Assembly: GCF_023716925.1 (NCBI RefSeq)
Contig: NZ_JAMQQG010000289.1
Span: 1 to 37,236 of the forward strand
Reading direction: 5' to 3'
Length of the DNA stretch: 37,236 nucleotides
Source: Frankia sp. R82
Lineage (GTDB): Bacteria; Actinomycetota; Actinomycetes; Frankiales; Frankiaceae
Shown: positions 8,140 through 16,259 of the stretch, in pieces
Layout of the letters: the number at the start of each line of letters is the position of its first letter
How positions within the stretch are numbered: the first letter of the stretch is position 1
The notes under the pieces: model-generated
Database searches by the model: none
The model's input: only the letters and a program-made list of their open reading frames with translations
Told to the model about the DNA's origin: nothing
Translations under genes and position numbers: made by a program

Positions 8140-8213
8140 CCGTGGAATTCGCGACGGTCCCAAACACCGGCTGGCCTCACGCTCCGCCGAACGGTCTGAG
8201 ATGCTGAGGTCCT

Positions 8214-8936
8214 ATGACCGAACACACCGATCTCATCCCGATGGCCGGCGAGTCCGGCGGGACCCCCGCGTTCGACCTGGTGCGTCGTGGCTACGACCCC
8301 AACCAGGTCACCCACCATGTGAACTGGCTGACCGAGCAGCTCCACGAGGCCGAGGCGCACCGGGCGGCAGCCGAGGCCGCGGCGTCGGAGGCAGCGAGCG
8401 AGGCAGCCCGGGTGCGTGACGACCTGGCCGCCAACCGTCCCGCCTGGGAGGAGTTCGGCGGCCGGGTCACCCAGATCCTCCAGCTCGCCGAGGAGGAGGC
8501 CGCCACCGTCCGCGCCGAGCGAACCCGGGAGGCCGAGGCCCGGCTCGAGGAGGCCCGGCGGATCGTCACCGAGGCCGAGGCCGCGCGGGAGAAGACCCTG
8601 CGCGACGCCGACGAGCAGGCCGCCTCGATCGTCTCGACGGCCCGCGCCGAAGCCGAGCGGATCGTGGACATCGCCCGCTCGACCGCCGCCGCGGCCGAGG
8701 ACGAGTCCAAGCGTCGCCTCGGTGACCTCGAGCGCCAGCGCGAGCAGGTCACCACCCAGCTCGCCGCCCTGCGCGACCAGGTGACGACCCAGCTCGGTGC
8801 GCTGCGCGACAAGCTGACCGCCGCCAGCGCCTCGATCGCCTCGATCGAGGCCGCCCCGATGGACGACCGCAAGGCGCTGCCTGCCGAGCCGGCTGCCCTG
8901 CCGGCCCCCGCCGGCGTCAGCGGTCGCGGAGTCTGA
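8214..8936 (+). CDS. DivIVA-domain coiled-coil protein
   Basis: A 240-residue protein with a DivIVA-type membrane-targeting start (FDLVRRGYDPNQVTHHVNWL, residues 20–39) followed by a long, Ala/Glu/Arg-rich coiled coil (about 40–205) and a loose tail. Such proteins in actinobacteria mark curved or polar membrane and organise polar growth or septation; cytoskeletal relatives exist in Streptomyces. GAGG lies five bases before the ATG. It is 74 bases downstream of ccr on the same strand, so could be cotranscribed, though no shared function is evident. It is shorter than the essential DivIVA/Wag31 and lacks a second DivIVA block, so it is probably an accessory polarity protein and not the main one. 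The precise role is inferred. Confidence 0.82.
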   Translation: MTEHTDLIPMAGESGGTPAFDLVRRGYDPNQVTHHVNWLTEQLHEAEAHRAAAEAAASEAASEAARVRDDLAANRPAWEEFGGRVTQILQLAEEEAATVRAERTREAEARLEEARRIVTEAEAAREKTLRDADEQAASIVSTARAEAERIVDIARSTAAAAEDESKRRLGDLERQREQVTTQLAALRDQVTTQLGALRDKLTAASASIASIEAAPMDDRKALPAEPAALPAPAGVSGRGV

Positions 8937-9063
8937 CCGCGCCCGCTGCACCGCCGGCCGCGTTGCCTTCGCTCGGATGCTGCGCGGTCGGGCCATACGG
9001 ACGTGAGCGCTGTTCGGGTTCGGTCAGCCCCGCGGCCGGGCGTCAGCCTGCCTGAGGTGGCCG

Positions 9064-9474
9064 TCAGCCTGCCTGGTCCGGCCGTGGTCGGGACGCGCGG
9101 CAACGGCGCTCCCAGCAGCCGCGGTGCCAGTGTCGGCGGTCGTCGACCCGCTCGGACTGCCACACGACCACATGCGGTGTGCCGGGCCGGATCTCGTGAT
9201 CACAGCCAGGACACCGGTAGACCTTCACCGACGCCGCCCCGCTGAGCGCGCGGACGGTCCATTCCCCGTCGCGCAACCGCACCACCGGATCCGAGAACCA
9301 CCACACGCCCGCCCGCGGCCCGGCGCCGTGCCTACCGTCCGTGTCGTGCTTGCCGCCAGCCCTGTGCTCGCCGCCAGCCCTGTGCTCGCCGCCAGCCCTG
9401 TGCCCGCCGCTGCGCTGCCCGCGCCCGGATCGCCGCCGCTGTGCGCCCCCGCCACGCCGCGCCCCGCGGGTCAC
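9064..9474 (-). CDS. Small zinc-ribbon protein, conserved in actinobacteria (often named ATP/GTP-binding)
   Basis: A 136-residue protein. The C-terminal half holds VYRCPGCDHEI, TPHVVVWQ, DDRRHWHRGCW: a C-x2-C pair with a later H-x-H-x2-C that could bind one zinc ion. This pattern matches a small Streptomyces family commonly labelled ATP/GTP-binding protein, although no nucleotide-binding motif is seen here. The N-terminal half is Arg/Gly/His-rich and contains a six-residue repeat (H-R-A-G-G-E). GTG at 9474 is chosen as start because it overlaps the TGA of the upstream DUF1232 gene as GTGA. The open frame extends further, but that would run well into the neighbour. Function unknown; the zinc site is inferred. 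Confidence 0.72.
   Translation of the reverse strand: MTRGARRGGGAQRRRSGRGQRSGGHRAGGEHRAGGEHRAGGKHDTDGRHGAGPRAGVWWFSDPVVRLRDGEWTVRALSGAASVKVYRCPGCDHEIRPGTPHVVVWQSERVDDRRHWHRGCWERRCRASRPRPDQAG
9346..9417. repeat. 18-bp tandem repeat inside the zinc-ribbon gene
   Basis: Four units of 18 bases (9346–9363, 9364–9381, 9382–9399 and a diverged 9400–9417), consensus GTGCTCGCCGCCAGCCCT on the plus strand. On the coding strand they give the repeat H-R-A-G-G-E. Length changes would stay in frame. Confidence 0.88.
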
Positions 9475-10085
9475 GAGCGTGTGGTTCCACCTGACGGACC
9501 CGACCGGTCGTGGCCGCGGTCCCGCCACGGCCGCCGGGAGCCGGACCCCGAGCCGCCGCTTCCACCGGCCACGGTGGGTTCACTGGAGTCGGCCACCCAG
9601 TCCGCTCGGCTCACGACCTCACCGTCGACGATGCGCGGCTGGTCTCCCGCCGCCGCGCCCTGCCGGGAGCCACCCGGACGGACCCGGTCGATGCCGGCGA
9701 CGACCAGGGAACGGGCCACCTTCGCCTTGCGTACCGCTCCCGCGGGGCTCGCCAGCGCCGCGGAGGCACCGATGAGCACCTGGAAACCGCGTTCGCTCCC
9801 GCGCCAGTGCTCCCGCAGAATCGGCTCTCCGGCGCCGACCACCAGCCGGCGGAACGCGAACGCCACGATCGCCACGTCATCGAGCTGACCGACCACGGGA
9901 ATCATGTTCGTCAGCCGGTTCTTCGGGGACGCGAGATAGGCCAGCGCCGCCGCGGCCTCCACCTTCGCCGAGTGCGGCACCCGCGGATCGGCGACCACCC
10001 GACGCAACATGATGACCAGGTCGGGCAGGAACGTCACGACCTCCCGACCAAAGGTTCGCAGGGCATCCCTGTCTAGCGTGGCCAT
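9471..10085 (-). CDS. DUF1232 (YkvA-like) protein
   Basis: A 204-residue protein whose first half matches DUF1232: a helix-rich block with AALAYLASPKNRLTNMIPVVGQLDDVAIVAFAFRRLV at about 47–83, including the typical proline-glycine turn and the paired Asp. The C-terminal third is Gly/Ser/Arg-rich and probably disordered. ATG at 10085 is preceded by GGAGGTGA ten bases upstream, which settles the start against a longer open frame to 10241. Its stop overlaps the start of the zinc-ribbon gene (GTGA), so the two should be made together. DUF1232 proteins are often membrane-associated, and their role is unknown. Hydrophobic stretches here are short and not clear transmembrane helices. Confidence 0.8.
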   Translation of the reverse strand: MATLDRDALRTFGREVVTFLPDLVIMLRRVVADPRVPHSAKVEAAAALAYLASPKNRLTNMIPVVGQLDDVAIVAFAFRRLVVGAGEPILREHWRGSERGFQVLIGASAALASPAGAVRKAKVARSLVVAGIDRVRPGGSRQGAAAGDQPRIVDGEVVSRADWVADSSEPTVAGGSGGSGSGSRRPWRDRGHDRSGPSGGTTRS

Positions 10086-10389
10086 CGCCGCCGCGTCACC
10101 TCCATCTGCGAGCCGAGCTGTCTGCGAGCCGGGCTGTCCGCCGGTCCGAGGCACCCGCCAACGGGTCACCTGCAGATCGGTTACCCACCTGCCGGGCCGC
10201 AACGCACACCGGGCCACAACGCACACCGGGCCACAGTGCACACCGAGGCACAGTGCACGCCGGGCCGCGGCCCCAACCGGGGCATCCGGTCAACCGGCCA
10301 CATTCTAGTGCGCGCTGCCGGATCTCCTCGGCTTTCCACCCACCGGTCGGGGGCCTTCCGGTGGCCTCGGAGGGCGTGGTGCGCAGCGC
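10086..10389. other. Intergenic region of 304 bases with short tandem repeats
   Basis: Lies upstream of the DUF1232 gene and downstream of the dehydrogenase fusion, both on the minus strand. It contains the ribosome site for DUF1232 (10096–10103), a 16-base duplication (10105–10120 and 10121–10136, one mismatch) and the 17-base tandem array described separately. No convincing gene or promoter boxes were seen. Confidence 0.7.
10201..10268. repeat. 17-bp tandem repeat array, intergenic
   Basis: Four contiguous 17-base units: 10201–10217 and 10218–10234 are identical (AACGCACACCGGGCCAC), 10235–10251 and 10252–10268 differ at a few bases, and part of another unit precedes them at 10191–10200. 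The later units contain the palindrome GTGCAC. The array is about 115–180 bases upstream of the DUF1232 start, so it could carry binding sites; it could equally be a neutral minisatellite. Confidence 0.88.
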
Positions 10390-12336
10390 TCAGTGCCGAC
10401 GGTGCTCGCGGAAGCCGCGTCCTGCCTTGCGACCGAGAAAGCCCGCCCGGACCAGCTGCTCGAGCAGCGGCGCGGGCGCGAGGCCCGGCTCGTGGAACTG
10501 CTCGTACAGCGACCGGGTGATGGCCAGGGTGACGTCCAGCCCGACCACGTCGGCGAGGGCAAACGGGCCCATCGGATGGGCACACCCGAGGGTCATCGCC
10601 GTGTCGATGTCCTCGATCGTGGCGTAGTGCGCGGCCACCATCCGGATCGCGTCACCCAGATACGGGAACAGTAGGGCGTTGACGATGAAACCCGCCCGGT
10701 CGCCGCAGCGCACCGGGTGCTGACCGGCGGCCCGGGCCAGCGCCAGCACGGTGTCGGTCGCCGCAGTCCCGGTCAGCACGGTCGGCACCACCTCGACCAG
10801 GCGCATCGCGGGCGCCGGGTTGAACCAGTGCATGCCCACGACGTCCTCGGGACGGCCGGTTGCCGTGGCACACTCGATGACCGGTAGCGACGAGGTGGTC
10901 GTCGCCAGCACCGCCCCGGGTCGGGCCACCTTGTCCAGATCGGTGAACAGGGCTCGCTTGACCGCCAGGTCCTCGACCACTGCCTCGAGCAGCACGTCGC
11001 AGTCGCCGAGCTCCCCCAGATCGGTCGTCGTGCGCAGCCGGCCGAGCGCGGCCACCCGGTCGGCCTCCGAGCATCGTCCGCGGGCGACGGCGGCGGACAG
11101 CGCCGCGTCCAGGCGTCCCCGCACCCCACCGGCCGAGCCGGGATCGGCCGGTTCGCAGCGCCGCGCCCGCACCACCACCTCATGTCCGCTCCGCAGCAGG
11201 ACCTGCGTGATCCCCAACGCCATCGTGCCGCTGCCGACCACCCCGCACACCCGCACCGGCCCGGCCGGCGTCGAGTCTGATTCCTCGACCGTGGACGGCC
11301 CCGAGCCCGGCGTGGACGATCCCGGCGTGGACGATCCCGGCGTGGACTGCCCGCGGCCGGCGGAGTGTGGGTAGGTGTGGAAGCCCCGACCGGACTTGCG
11401 TCCCAGCAGGCCGGCGGCGACGAGCTGGCCGAGCAGCGGCGCCGGCGCGTGGCGGTGGTCGCCGGTCCGGGCGTACATCGAGGCGAGGATCTCGCGCGCC
11501 GTGTCCAGCCCGATCAGGTCGAGCAGGGCGAGCGGTCCCATCGGATGCCCACAGCCCAGGCGCATCGCGGCATCGATGTCGGCCGCGGTGGCGAAGCGGG
11601 CCTCGGCCATCCGCACCGCGTCGTTGAGGTAGCCGAACAGCAGGGCGTTCGCGATGAACCCGGCCCGGTCCGCGGCGACGACCGGCGTCTTGCCGGCCGC
11701 CCGGGCCACCCCGACCACCAGGTCCAGCGCGTCGGGATCGGTCACGACCGTGCGCACCACCTCGACCAGCCGCATCACCGGCGCCGGGTTGAACCAGTGC
11801 ATCCCGAGGACGCGCTGCGGCCGGCCCGTTCCGGCGGCGAGCTCCAGCACCGACAGCGAGCTGGTGTTGGTGGCCAGCACCGTGTCCGGCGGACAGATCC
11901 CGTCCAGCCGGGCGAGCAGCGCCGCCTTGACGTCCATCCGTTCCTCGACCGCCTCGATGACCAGCCCGCAGCCGGCCGGCACCTCGCACCCGCTGGACGG
12001 CCCGGTCACCCTCGCGGAGGCGATCGCCGCGGGATCGGTGCCAAGCTGCAGCCGAGCGACCACGGCATCGTGGCCGGCGGCCACACGTCCGGCGGCGTCG
12101 TGCCCGGCCGAGGTGTGTTCGGCCGAGGTGTGTTCGGCGGTGCCAGGGCGACCCTGCGCCGCGGCCCGCTCGCGTGAGCGCGCCAGTCGCTCGCGGCCGC
12201 GGCGCAGGGCGTCCTCGTCCCGCTCGATGCCGATCACCGTGAAGCCCGCCCGGGCGAGCGCCTCGGCGATCCCCGCGCCCATCGTGCCCAGCCCCACGAC
12301 GGCGATCGGCCGTCCCGTCAACGACATCTCGGCCAT
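10390..12336 (-). CDS. Fused double 3-hydroxybutyryl-CoA dehydrogenase
   Basis: A 648-residue protein made of two complete 3-hydroxyacyl-CoA dehydrogenases in tandem. Each half has a Rossmann domain and a helical C-terminal domain: half 1 has VVGLGTMGAGI (13–23), His180 and Glu192 in HWFNPAPVMRLVEVV, and FIANALLF; half 2 has VVGSGTMALGI (366–376) and the same HWFNPAPAMRLVEVV and FIVNALLF. They are joined by a linker with the repeat STPGS (331–345). Half 1 ends its second strand with IERDE, typical for NAD; half 2 has VRARRC there, suggesting NADP. Half 1 also has a His/Thr/Ala repeat insertion (about 68–90). Similar fusions are known in Streptomyces. It would reduce acetoacetyl-CoA to 3-hydroxybutyryl-CoA for the ethylmalonyl-CoA route. 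ATG 12336 has GGGGGA upstream; the frame runs on to 12393 but lacks family sequence there. Confidence 0.93.
   Translation of the reverse strand: MAEMSLTGRPIAVVGLGTMGAGIAEALARAGFTVIGIERDEDALRRGRERLARSRERAAAQGRPGTAEHTSAEHTSAGHDAAGRVAAGHDAVVARLQLGTDPAAIASARVTGPSSGCEVPAGCGLVIEAVEERMDVKAALLARLDGICPPDTVLATNTSSLSVLELAAGTGRPQRVLGMHWFNPAPVMRLVEVVRTVVTDPDALDLVVGVARAAGKTPVVAADRAGFIANALLFGYLNDAVRMAEARFATAADIDAAMRLGCGHPMGPLALLDLIGLDTAREILASMYARTGDHRHAPAPLLGQLVAAGLLGRKSGRGFHTYPHSAGRGQSTPGSSTPGSSTPGSGPSTVEESDSTPAGPVRVCGVVGSGTMALGITQVLLRSGHEVVVRARRCEPADPGSAGGVRGRLDAALSAAVARGRCSEADRVAALGRLRTTTDLGELGDCDVLLEAVVEDLAVKRALFTDLDKVARPGAVLATTTSSLPVIECATATGRPEDVVGMHWFNPAPAMRLVEVVPTVLTGTAATDTVLALARAAGQHPVRCGDRAGFIVNALLFPYLGDAIRMVAAHYATIEDIDTAMTLGCAHPMGPFALADVVGLDVTLAITRSLYEQFHEPGLAPAPLLEQLVRAGFLGRKAGRGFREHRRH
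11306..11350. repeat. 15-bp tandem repeat coding the dehydrogenase linker
   Basis: Three 15-base units (11306–11320, 11321–11335, 11336–11350), CCCGGCGTGGACGAT on the plus strand, coding the S-T-P-G-S repeats between the two halves of the fusion. A second, two-copy 15-base repeat (12105–12119, 12120–12134) codes the His-Thr-Ser-Ala insertion in half 1. Confidence 0.88.
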
Positions 12337-12584
12337 GCCACGTCCCCCGTTACCGAAGGTGATACCGCGGACCCGCCGATCCTCCCAGCCCACCCCCGAC
12401 CCGGCCCGACGATCACCCGCGCGGGGGCGGGGGCGGCACCGCCGCCGTCCCCGCGCGGTTCCGCGGAACCGCCCTGTCTGCCCGCTGAAGACTTCACCGG
12501 CCTGTTGGTCGGCAACGCAGGCTCACCCACCAACCAGGATCACGTTCTGTAACGGCGCGACCGGAACAGCGGACTCGGGGGGCG

Positions 12585-12603
12585 GACTGCGGTGTGCGCA
12601 GTC
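12585..12603. promoter_or_regulatory. Perfect inverted repeat upstream of the dehydrogenase fusion
   Basis: GACTGCG, five bases (GTGTG), CGCAGTC. It is about 250 bases before the dehydrogenase start and about 85 bases past the nucS stop, so it may be an operator or an additional terminator stem. A TTGACT motif on the minus strand overlaps its edge. Confidence 0.35.
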
Positions 12604-12630
12604 AACCCACAGACTCACCGTGAAAGAGAA

Positions 12631-12649
12631 GCGAAACGCCCCTTTCCGC
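12631..12649 (-). terminator. Weak terminator-like hairpin after nucS
   Basis: On the minus strand GCGGAAA and TTTCGC pair around a GGGGCG loop with one bulged G, followed by the T-rich tail TTCTCTTT. It starts 37 bases past the nucS stop. The stem is short, so efficiency is uncertain, but T-rich tails are rare in this window. Confidence 0.35.
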
Positions 12650-12685
12650 AACCATGACGGGGACCATGGGACGGTCAGCGGCGGG

Positions 12686-13348
12686 TCAGAACAGGGTGGG
12701 AATGGACGGCTCGAGGCCGCGCAGCTCGTCGTAGTCGACGACGGCGCAGCTCAGGCCGCGGTCGGCGGCCAGCAGACGGGCCTGGGGGGTGATCGACTGG
12801 GCGGCGAGGATGCCCCGCACCGGGCGCGGCAGGGCCGGGTCGTCGCGCAGACGGACGAGGTAGCGGGTGAGCTGCTCGACGCCGTCGATCTCGCCCTTGC
12901 GCTTGATCTCGACCGCGACCGTGGAGCCGTCGCTGTCCCGGCAGAGCAGGTCGACCGGGCCGATGCCGGTCTCGTACTCCCGACGCACCAGGGTCAGCCC
13001 GGGGGCGATCGCGTCCGGACGGTCGGCGAGCAGGACCTGTAGGTGCGCCTCGACGCCGTCCTTGCGCAGGCCCGGGTCGATACCCAGCTCGTGGGTGGAG
13101 TCGTGCAGTACTTCCTCGAGGTTGATGACGAGCTGCTCGGACGCCTTGTTGGTCACCCGCCACACGCCCGGCTCCTCGGCGATGACGCAGGGTGGGCTCA
13201 TCCAGTTCAACGGCTTGTAGGCCCGGCCGTCCGCATGGATGGACACCGAACCGTCCGCCTTGACCAGTACGAGCCGCACCGCGCTCGGCAGATGGGCGGT
13301 GAGCCGCCCGACATAGTCGACGCTGCACCGAGCGATCACCAACCGCAT
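12686..13348 (-). CDS. nucS: NucS/EndoMS mismatch endonuclease
   Basis: A 220-residue NucS. In actinobacteria lacking MutS/MutL this enzyme cuts both strands at mispaired bases (mainly G:T, G:G and T:T) and works with the sliding clamp. The N-terminal dimerisation domain (1–115) starts [16 protein letters not shown], and the C-terminal nuclease domain carries Asp133 (GPVDLLCRD), Glu147 and Lys149 ([17 protein letters not shown]), matching the catalytic D-E-K of the family. The C-terminus EPSIPTLF resembles the clamp-binding tail seen in other NucS proteins. Length is normal. The ATG start agrees with the family. It stands alone between the dehydrogenase fusion and the HD-domain gene, a neighbourhood like that in Streptomyces. 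Confidence 0.96.
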   Translation of the reverse strand: MRLVIARCSVDYVGRLTAHLPSAVRLVLVKADGSVSIHADGRAYKPLNWMSPPCVIAEEPGVWRVTNKASEQLVINLEEVLHDSTHELGIDPGLRKDGVEAHLQVLLADRPDAIAPGLTLVRREYETGIGPVDLLCRDSDGSTVAVEIKRKGEIDGVEQLTRYLVRLRDDPALPRPVRGILAAQSITPQARLLAADRGLSCAVVDYDELRGLEPSIPTLF

Positions 13349-13555
13349 GCGGTCACGCTATCGCGCCCGGTCCGTCCCCTTGCCTCGACCCCGGCAGCGG
13401 ACCACGGTCACCGGATGCGACTGTCCACGTCCGCAGCCGCGCTCCCGTCCAGACCCCTGTCCGGCCCCCGGCCCGGCCCAGGTGCGGTTCAGCCGCTGGT
13501 GGCCGGAACTCGGCGGACTCCCCCGCCGGGCGGTCGCCGCTGCCGTCCGGCCTGC

Positions 13556-14128
13556 TCACGGTGACCGGCGCCGGTCGGATGCCTGCTGCTGTTCGGCGAC
13601 CAGGTCGTCCAGCAGGGCCCGTCGGCCGGCGTAACGTGCGGCCAGGTCCAGGGACCTCCGCGCGTCCAGGCGGGCCAGCCGGACGGGATCGGAGTTGTCC
13701 TGTATGTCGGCATGTTTCACGACGACGGCCAGTGGGTCGGCGGCGACCCGGGCCAGGTAGTCGCGGATCGACTCGTCCGGACGGTGCGAGAGCGCGTCGA
13801 CCGCGGCGACGACCGGGGCGGGATACCCGGCCGCGGTCAGCTGCTCCAGCGTGATCTCGCTGTCCTCGACGACGTCGTGCAGGATCGCGGCGAACTGGGC
13901 GGTGAGCGGGTCGACCCCGGCGGGTCCGGCAGTGCGCGACACGGTTTCCATGACGCGCCGGGGATGGCCGATGTACTCCTCGCCCGCCTTGTCGCGCTGG
14001 CCGGCATGCATCCGGGTCGCCAGCGCCACCGCATCCGCGAGCGTGGGGGCGGCCGGTGCGGCGGGTATGGCGGGTATGGCGGTGGCCCCGTCAGGAGCGG
14101 TGGCACCGTCAGGAGGAGTCGAGCCCAT
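13556..14128 (-). CDS. HD-domain protein resembling the SpoT/MESH1 alarmone hydrolase domain
   Basis: A 190-residue protein with an HD-type metal-dependent phosphohydrolase domain: His41 (MHAGQRDKAGEEYIGHPRRV), His84-Asp85 with Glu88-Asp89 (ILHDVVEDS), and Asp141 and Asn145 in VKHADIQDNSD. This order matches the (p)ppGpp hydrolase domain of Rel/SpoT and the small stand-alone hydrolases, although the usual KLADRxxN is replaced by KHADIQDN. No synthetase domain is present. The first 30 residues are Ala/Pro-rich. ATG 14128 lies inside the end of the mutase gene (20-base overlap); the open frame extends further into that gene but is not needed. Alarmone hydrolysis is an inference; other nucleotide substrates are possible. 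Confidence 0.78.
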   Translation of the reverse strand: MGSTPPDGATAPDGATAIPAIPAAPAAPTLADAVALATRMHAGQRDKAGEEYIGHPRRVMETVSRTAGPAGVDPLTAQFAAILHDVVEDSEITLEQLTAAGYPAPVVAAVDALSHRPDESIRDYLARVAADPLAVVVKHADIQDNSDPVRLARLDARRSLDLAARYAGRRALLDDLVAEQQQASDRRRSP

Positions 14129-16178
14129 GGGTTGACCGTACGACCTGCAGAATGTCCAGGATGATGGCGTCCAGCTCGTAGTCACGGGGAGTGAAGACGC
14201 CGGCCGCGCCGAGCCGAAGGAGACGCTGCGCGTCCGCGGGCGGGATGATACCGCCGACGATCACGGGCAGGTCGGCGGCGCCGGCGGCCTGCAGCCCACC
14301 GATCACCTCCGTCGCCAGATCCAGGTGTGCGCCGGACAGGATGGACAGCCCCACCACGTGGACGTCCTCCTCGATCGCCGCGGCCACGATCTGCGCCGGG
14401 GTCAGCCGGATACCCTGGTAGATCACCTCGAACCCGGCGTCGCGGGCCCGGACGGCGATCTGCTCGGCACCGTTGGAATGCCCGTCGAGGCCGGGCTTGC
14501 CAATCAGCAGCCGGACCGGCCGGCCGAGCTCGGCGCGGGTGCGCACGGCCAGGTCACGTAGCTCCTGCGCCCGCGCAGGACCACCAGCGCGCGTCTCCTC
14601 GGCCCTGGCTCCGGCCGCGCCGGTGGCACCGGCGACGCCGGTCGGGGCACGGTACTCGCCGAAGATCTCCCGCAGGGTGTCGGTCCACTCTCCGGTGGTC
14701 ACCCCGGCGCGGACGCAGGCGAGAGTGGCGGGCATCAGGTTCGCCGTGGTCGCGGCAGCGGCGCGCAGGCCGGTCAGGGCCGCGCGGACGGCACCTGCGT
14801 CCCGTCCGGCCCGCCAGGCGGCGAGCTCGCGCCGCGCCGTCTGCTCGGCCTCGGGCTCGACGGTCTGGATCGCCGCGTCCAGTTCGGCAAGCAGGGGGTT
14901 CGGCTCGGTCTCGGTGAACCGGTTCACGCCGACGACGATCTGCGTGCCGTCCTCGATCCGGGCCCGGCGTTCCGCCTGGGCGGACACCATCGCCGACTTG
15001 AGGTAGCCGCTCTCCACCGCGGCCACCGCCCCGCCCAGCTCCTGCACCCGGTCGATCTCCGCTCGGGCCTGCGCCACCAGCTCGTCGACCCGGGCCTGCA
15101 CCACCACCGAGCCCTCGAACAGGTCCTCGTACTCGAGCAGGTCGGTCTCGTGGGCCAGGATCTGCTGGATGCGCAGCGACCACTGCTGGTCCCACGGTCG
15201 GGGCAGGCCCAGCGCCTCGTTCCAGGCGGGCAACTGCAGAGCCCGGCAGCGGGCGTTCTTCGACAGGGTCACCCCGAGGGTCTCCAGCACGATCCGGATG
15301 ATGTTGTTCTCCGGCTGGGCCTCGGTCAGGCCGAGTGAGTTGACCTGCACGCCGTAGCGGAACCGGCGGGCGGCCGGGTCGGTCACCCCGTAGCGGGTGC
15401 GCAGCAGGTCGTCCCACAGGGCGACGAACGCCCGCATCTTGCACATCTCCTCGACGAACCGCTCGCCGGCGTTGACGAAGAACGACACCCGCCGGCAGAC
15501 CTCGCCCAGCTGCTCCGGCGGGACGGTCCCGGCGGTGGCCACCGCGTCCAGCACGGCGATCGCCGAGCAGATCGAGAAGGCGAGCTCCTGCACCGGCGTG
15601 GCCCCGGCCTCCTGCAGGTGGTAGCTGCAGATGTTGATCGGATTCCACCGCGGCAGTTCCGCGAGCGTGTAGGCGATGACATCGGTGACCAGCCGCAGCG
15701 ACGGTCCGGGCGGGAAGACGTAGGTCCCGCGGGACAGGTACTCCTTGATGATGTCGTTCTGCGTGGTGCCGACGAGCTGCGCGGGATCGGCCCCCTGCTC
15801 CTGCGCGACGACCTGGTAGAGCGCGAGCAGCCACATCGCCGTGGCATTGATCGTCATGGACGTGTTCATCCGCGCCAGCGGGATCCCGTCGAACAGCCGG
15901 CGCAGGTCACCCAGATGCGCGATCGGCACCCCGACCCGGCCGACCTCGCCGCGGGCCAGCGGATGGTCGGGGTCGTAGCCGGTCTGGGTCGGCAGGTCGA
16001 AGGCCACCGACAGGCCGGTCTGCCCCTTGTCCAGGTTGCGTCGGTAGAGCTCGTTGCTCTGCGCGGCGCTGGAGTGCCCCGCGTAGGTCCGGAAGATCCA
16101 TGGCCGGTCCGGCGCCGCTGGCGCCGCCTGGCCGGAGCGTGGCTCCAGGATGGTCGCCGGCGTGTGCACGTCCGTCAT
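14109..16178 (-). CDS. Ethylmalonyl-CoA mutase (MeaA type), coenzyme B12-dependent
   Basis: A 689-residue single-chain acyl-CoA mutase that converts (2R)-ethylmalonyl-CoA to (2S)-methylsuccinyl-CoA. The catalytic barrel starts with RTYAGHSSAAQSNELYRRNLDKGQTGLSVAFDLPTQTGYD, includes SMTINATAMWLLALY and TTQNDIIKEYLSRGTYVFPP, and ends near residue 515. An Ala/Gly-rich linker (about 517–545) leads to the B12 domain, with the base-off ligand His567 in GKPGLDGHSNGAEQI and GLSILSGAHL. The HSNGAEQI form and the overall sequence fit the MeaA/Ecm clade and not methylmalonyl-CoA mutase. ATG 16178 agrees with the family. Its substrate is made by ccr (plus an epimerase not in the window), its cofactor by the adenosyltransferase and its upkeep by MeaB. 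The HD-domain gene overlaps its end. Confidence 0.94.
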   Translation of the reverse strand: MTDVHTPATILEPRSGQAAPAAPDRPWIFRTYAGHSSAAQSNELYRRNLDKGQTGLSVAFDLPTQTGYDPDHPLARGEVGRVGVPIAHLGDLRRLFDGIPLARMNTSMTINATAMWLLALYQVVAQEQGADPAQLVGTTQNDIIKEYLSRGTYVFPPGPSLRLVTDVIAYTLAELPRWNPINICSYHLQEAGATPVQELAFSICSAIAVLDAVATAGTVPPEQLGEVCRRVSFFVNAGERFVEEMCKMRAFVALWDDLLRTRYGVTDPAARRFRYGVQVNSLGLTEAQPENNIIRIVLETLGVTLSKNARCRALQLPAWNEALGLPRPWDQQWSLRIQQILAHETDLLEYEDLFEGSVVVQARVDELVAQARAEIDRVQELGGAVAAVESGYLKSAMVSAQAERRARIEDGTQIVVGVNRFTETEPNPLLAELDAAIQTVEPEAEQTARRELAAWRAGRDAGAVRAALTGLRAAAATTANLMPATLACVRAGVTTGEWTDTLREIFGEYRAPTGVAGATGAAGARAEETRAGGPARAQELRDLAVRTRAELGRPVRLLIGKPGLDGHSNGAEQIAVRARDAGFEVIYQGIRLTPAQIVAAAIEEDVHVVGLSILSGAHLDLATEVIGGLQAAGAADLPVIVGGIIPPADAQRLLRLGAAGVFTPRDYELDAIILDILQVVRSTHGLDSS

Positions 16179-16259
16179 CGGCCGAGACTACGACCACACG
16201 CCCGCCGACGCCCACCGAACGTGCAACATTCATCACCCACAGCCGCAGGGCGGCGGTGA

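Larger units (their letters stand above)
12337..12685. other. Intergenic region of 349 bases between nucS and the dehydrogenase fusion
   Basis: Both flanking genes are on the minus strand. The region holds a weak hairpin with a T-rich tail just past nucS and a perfect inverted repeat (both listed separately), followed by GC-rich sequence leading to the dehydrogenase ribosome site. It should contain the dehydrogenase promoter, but no clear -35/-10 pair was found. Confidence 0.6.

Noticed and set aside
8937-9063. Terminator between the convergent DivIVA-like and zinc-ribbon genes
   Set aside because: Only a short direct repeat (CGTCAGCCTGCCTG, twice) was found, no convincing stem.
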